A stretch of DNA of 64,000 bases from assembly GCA_035771175.1 (NCBI GenBank), contig CM069593.1, positions 49,268,054-49,332,053 of the forward strand. The letters are read 5' to 3'. A program made the position numbers and the translations under genes. Shown here in pieces: positions 61,401-64,000 of the stretch. How positions within the stretch are numbered: position 1 is the stretch's first letter; every line of letters begins with the position of its first letter. Below the pieces are notes generated by a model that saw only the letters and a list, made by a program, of their open reading frames with translations, did no database searches and was not told the DNA's origin. The stretch comes from Paratinospora sagittata (lineage: Eukaryota; Streptophyta; Magnoliopsida; Ranunculales; Menispermaceae).

Positions 61401-64000
61401 TAAATTGCAAATACTCAATTTGCATTTGGGTTTCAAAATGTCCCATCGGTAGTTCTAGTATATGTGGATTGGGCAAAATTGAAACTGAAAAAGTTTATTA
61501 CCAACTTAGCAACAATTTTGAACAATCAGAATCATTCTATAAAATTTTCTGAATGTTCTATATAATTTTTATTGTTTCCCTGACAGAGGTGATTGATATT
61601 TATATAACGAAAGAAGGAAGGTTTTAATAATTAGATGCTTGAATTTCTCAAAACTATATTTGATTTTGCGGCTTACTTGTTTAATTTCTATTGTAGGTTA
61701 TGCAAAGGAGGTGAACTATTAGACAGGATACTGTCAAGGTACTTTGTTTTATTTCATTTTATAATCTCTACGGTCTACCCATGATGCCTCTTCTCTCAAA
61801 AATATATTTACTTTCATTTCATGTTTTCAGAGGAGGAAAATACTCTGAAGAAGATGCCAAGGCCGTCATGTTCCAGATCTTAAGTGTTGCCTCATTTTGC
61901 CATCTACAAGGTGTGGTCCATCGTGACCTCAAGCCAGAGGTAATTCACTAAAATTCTTCTATCGTTGTTTTTCTCTAATTGCAGGTGGTGTCCTTTAGGT
62001 GCATTTTATTGAGCACTTGTAGACTATATTTATGGTGTTTGCTGCTTTTTCAAAACCGAAGATTCCATGCCTCTTTTGATATGTTTTGAAGCTTGATTAT
62101 AATGTGTCCTTGTTGTTGCGTCGTCCCTCAAGTTTTTTTTAGCTTATGCCATCTGCATAAATATTAAATTTAAACTCTTTCTGTCAACAAAAATTCATGT
62201 TTCTCCTCTCTCTCTCTCTCTGTCGTTTTTTTGTCCCCTGTCAACTAGATTGGTTATTAAAATTGCTGGAACTTTCTTTTGCAAACTGCATCCATTGTTT
62301 ACCTCTAATGTCTTATCTTCATGTGTTATTTTTTCTGTTTCAGAATTTTCTTTATATGTCTAATGAGGAGAATTCTCCGCTGAAGGTCATTGATTTTGGC
62401 TTATCTGATTTTGTAAAGCCAGGTTAGCCCTAACATTCGAGCTTCTCTCTCTCTCTCTCTCATCCTTAAACTAGCTTTTGACATAATGTCTTGAATGTTT
62501 GAGAAATATGCAGACGAAAGATTGAATGATATTGTAGGCAGTGCATATTATGTAGCCCCTGAAGTTCTCCATAGGTCGTATGGAACAGAGGCTGACATGT
62601 GGAGCATAGGTGTGATTGCATATATACTTCTTTGTGGAAGTCGCCCTTTCTGGGCCCGGACAGAATCTGGCATTTTCAGAGCTGTGTTGAAGGCAGATCC
62701 TAGCTTTGAGGAAGCCCCTTGGCCTTCGTTGTCTTCTGATGCAAAAGACTTTGTCAAAGGATTGTTGAACAAGGATTACCGTAAGAGATTGACAGCTGCG
62801 CAGGCTCTTTGTAAGTTATTAACCCCTCTATATGATCATCAGATAACCATTTCTTGACATTTATTATTACAGCCATTTCTTGAGATTTAAAATTATTAAT
62901 AATTGCTTTCTTTGCTTAGGTCATCCGTGGCTGTCCAATTATCAAGTTAGAAAGATCCCATTGGATATCTTAGTATTCAAATATGTTAAAGCTTATGTAT
63001 GTTCATCTTCTCTGCGAAAATCGGCTTTGGTGGTATGTCAACCTAACTCTGAAGGAAAGTCTTGACGTCTACTTTTTTTATTAGAAAATGTAGTGGAAGA
63101 AAAAAGAAATAGGGAACTTTGTGGAAATCCTCATAAGAGTAGTCATATAATGGTTTTATTATTTTTTTATTTTTTATTTTTTATTTAAAAAGAATCAGTT
63201 TGATTTACAGTAATATGATATGTTGGACAACAGATATTAACACAATTCTGCTTGTTGACGCATCTTGTCCCTTTACTTCTAGTGTGATCTAACAAGATTC
63301 TTTGTTTGGAAGTCTGCTTTTAACTTCTTTACGTACTATTGCATTTTTTTATTTTATTTTTTAACATATTTTGTAGTCCATGTTTGCCTTAATTTCATAT
63401 TGTTGTCCTACTAAAATTCAAAAAATAACTCGCCTTCATTATTTTTCCCTATGATTTTTTCACCATTCAATTTATTTATAACTTAGAGTGTCTGTCCTCT
63501 TTATTTTCTGGTCACATCTTTTTAAAATATTCATCATGCATCAAAATTCTATTCCATCAAAATATCTCAGCTTTGCTGATTGTAGTTTTCTCATTTGCTT
63601 TAATCAATGTGTTTATGTATAGAACGCCTACTAGAATACCTTCTTGCTTTTCATTTCCTGGTGGCACGTTGGTCCCATATAGAGCACCTTGTTCTTCTGT
63701 TAGCATACGTTGTCTTTGTCTTCTTTTTCCCTTTCTTTGTCCTTTTTGTCTTTTTGATGCACTATTTCTAAAAAGATTCGTTCTTTTGCAACCTCACCTT
63801 GTCCCCAACCCCAAGAAAAAGAAAGGAAAGGAAGAAGTTTTCTGTTAACATCTTGTTTTGAACATGGACAAATGTACTAACTTTTGCTCCTTTGGCAGGC
63901 TCTTGCAAAGACATTGACAGTTGCTCAGCTTGTTTATTTCCACGAGCAGTTTACATTATTAGGGCCAAATAAAAGTGGCTTTGTTTCTATTCAGAACTTT
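58483..64000 (+). CDS. CRK: CDPK-related protein kinase (CRK), 3' end outside window
   Basis: Ser/Thr kinase of the CDPK-related family: a CDPK-like kinase domain with a degenerate EF-hand C terminus, usually membrane-attached. Exons: 58483-58980, 60671-60801, 61697-61738, 61831-61939, 62344-62422, 62514-62810, 62920-63032, 63899 to past 64000, giving 457 residues so far (full-length relatives are about 570-600). MGICHG gives Gly2 for myristoylation and Cys4 for palmitoylation. Residues 7-120 are a Pro/Ser-rich variable region, with the conserved [14 protein letters not shown]. Kinase residues: G135-R-G137-H-F-G140, K160, E179, H254-R-D256-L-K258, D277-F-G279, A301-P-E303, ending near HPWL at 387-390. 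All catalytic residues are present, so it should be active. The segment [17 protein letters not shown] begins the regulatory C-terminal part. The start codon is fixed by the family N terminus. Which CRK paralogue it is cannot be settled without the C terminus. Confidence 0.95.

Noticed and set aside
1..64000. A new multi-gene system such as a biosynthetic cluster or tandem resistance array
   Set aside because: The four host genes are unrelated conserved singletons. The rest is explained by retroelements, DNA elements and AT-rich spacer.

Overview
This is nuclear DNA from a flowering plant, almost certainly a eudicot. The genes have many introns with GT-AG junctions, the DNA between coding exons is AT-rich, and the four host proteins match plant families closely. 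I could not identify the species. Four host genes are present. Three lie on the minus strand and have complete coding sequences. The fourth is on the plus strand and runs off the right edge.

Layout. (1) 1023-3385, minus: CCMH, a mitochondrial cytochrome c maturation thiol-reductase subunit, 3 coding exons, 152 aa. (2) 7384-14426, minus: a sugar porter of the SGB1/probable plastidic glucose transporter group, 13 coding exons, 488 aa. (3) 17296-40149, minus: golgin candidate 5 (GC5, TMF-like coiled coil), 19 coding exons, 958 aa, with introns swollen by LINE, SINE and MITE-like insertions. (4) 58483 to beyond 64000, plus: a CDPK-related protein kinase (CRK), first 8 coding exons. For all four genes I placed each coding exon from the splice junctions. 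Exon lengths add up in frame: 456, 1467 and 2877 nt including the stop for the three complete genes.

The transporter and GC5 are also neighbours in Arabidopsis (AT1G79820 and AT1G79830), so this pair looks like conserved micro-synteny. The four genes do not form a pathway. Their products act in mitochondria (CCMH), the endomembrane system or plastids (transporter, GC5) and at membranes in signalling (CRK).

The 40.8-58 kb interval is gene-poor. Its main feature is a nested insertion readable to the base. A 5'-truncated L1-type LINE (45216-52487, 13-bp target duplication) is interrupted by a solo-LTR-like element (45368-48983, duplication TTGGA). That element is itself interrupted by a second solo-LTR-like element (45819-48070, duplication TCACG). 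A foldback element (44395-44828) and a small CACTA-like element (55340-55804) flank the nest. GC5 introns carry RTE-type and L1-type LINE remnants, a head-to-head SINE foldback with a 15-bp duplication, a dimeric SINE with a 12-bp duplication, and an unnamed repeat family with four related copies. I found no CRISPR array, rRNA, convincing tRNA gene or new multi-gene system.
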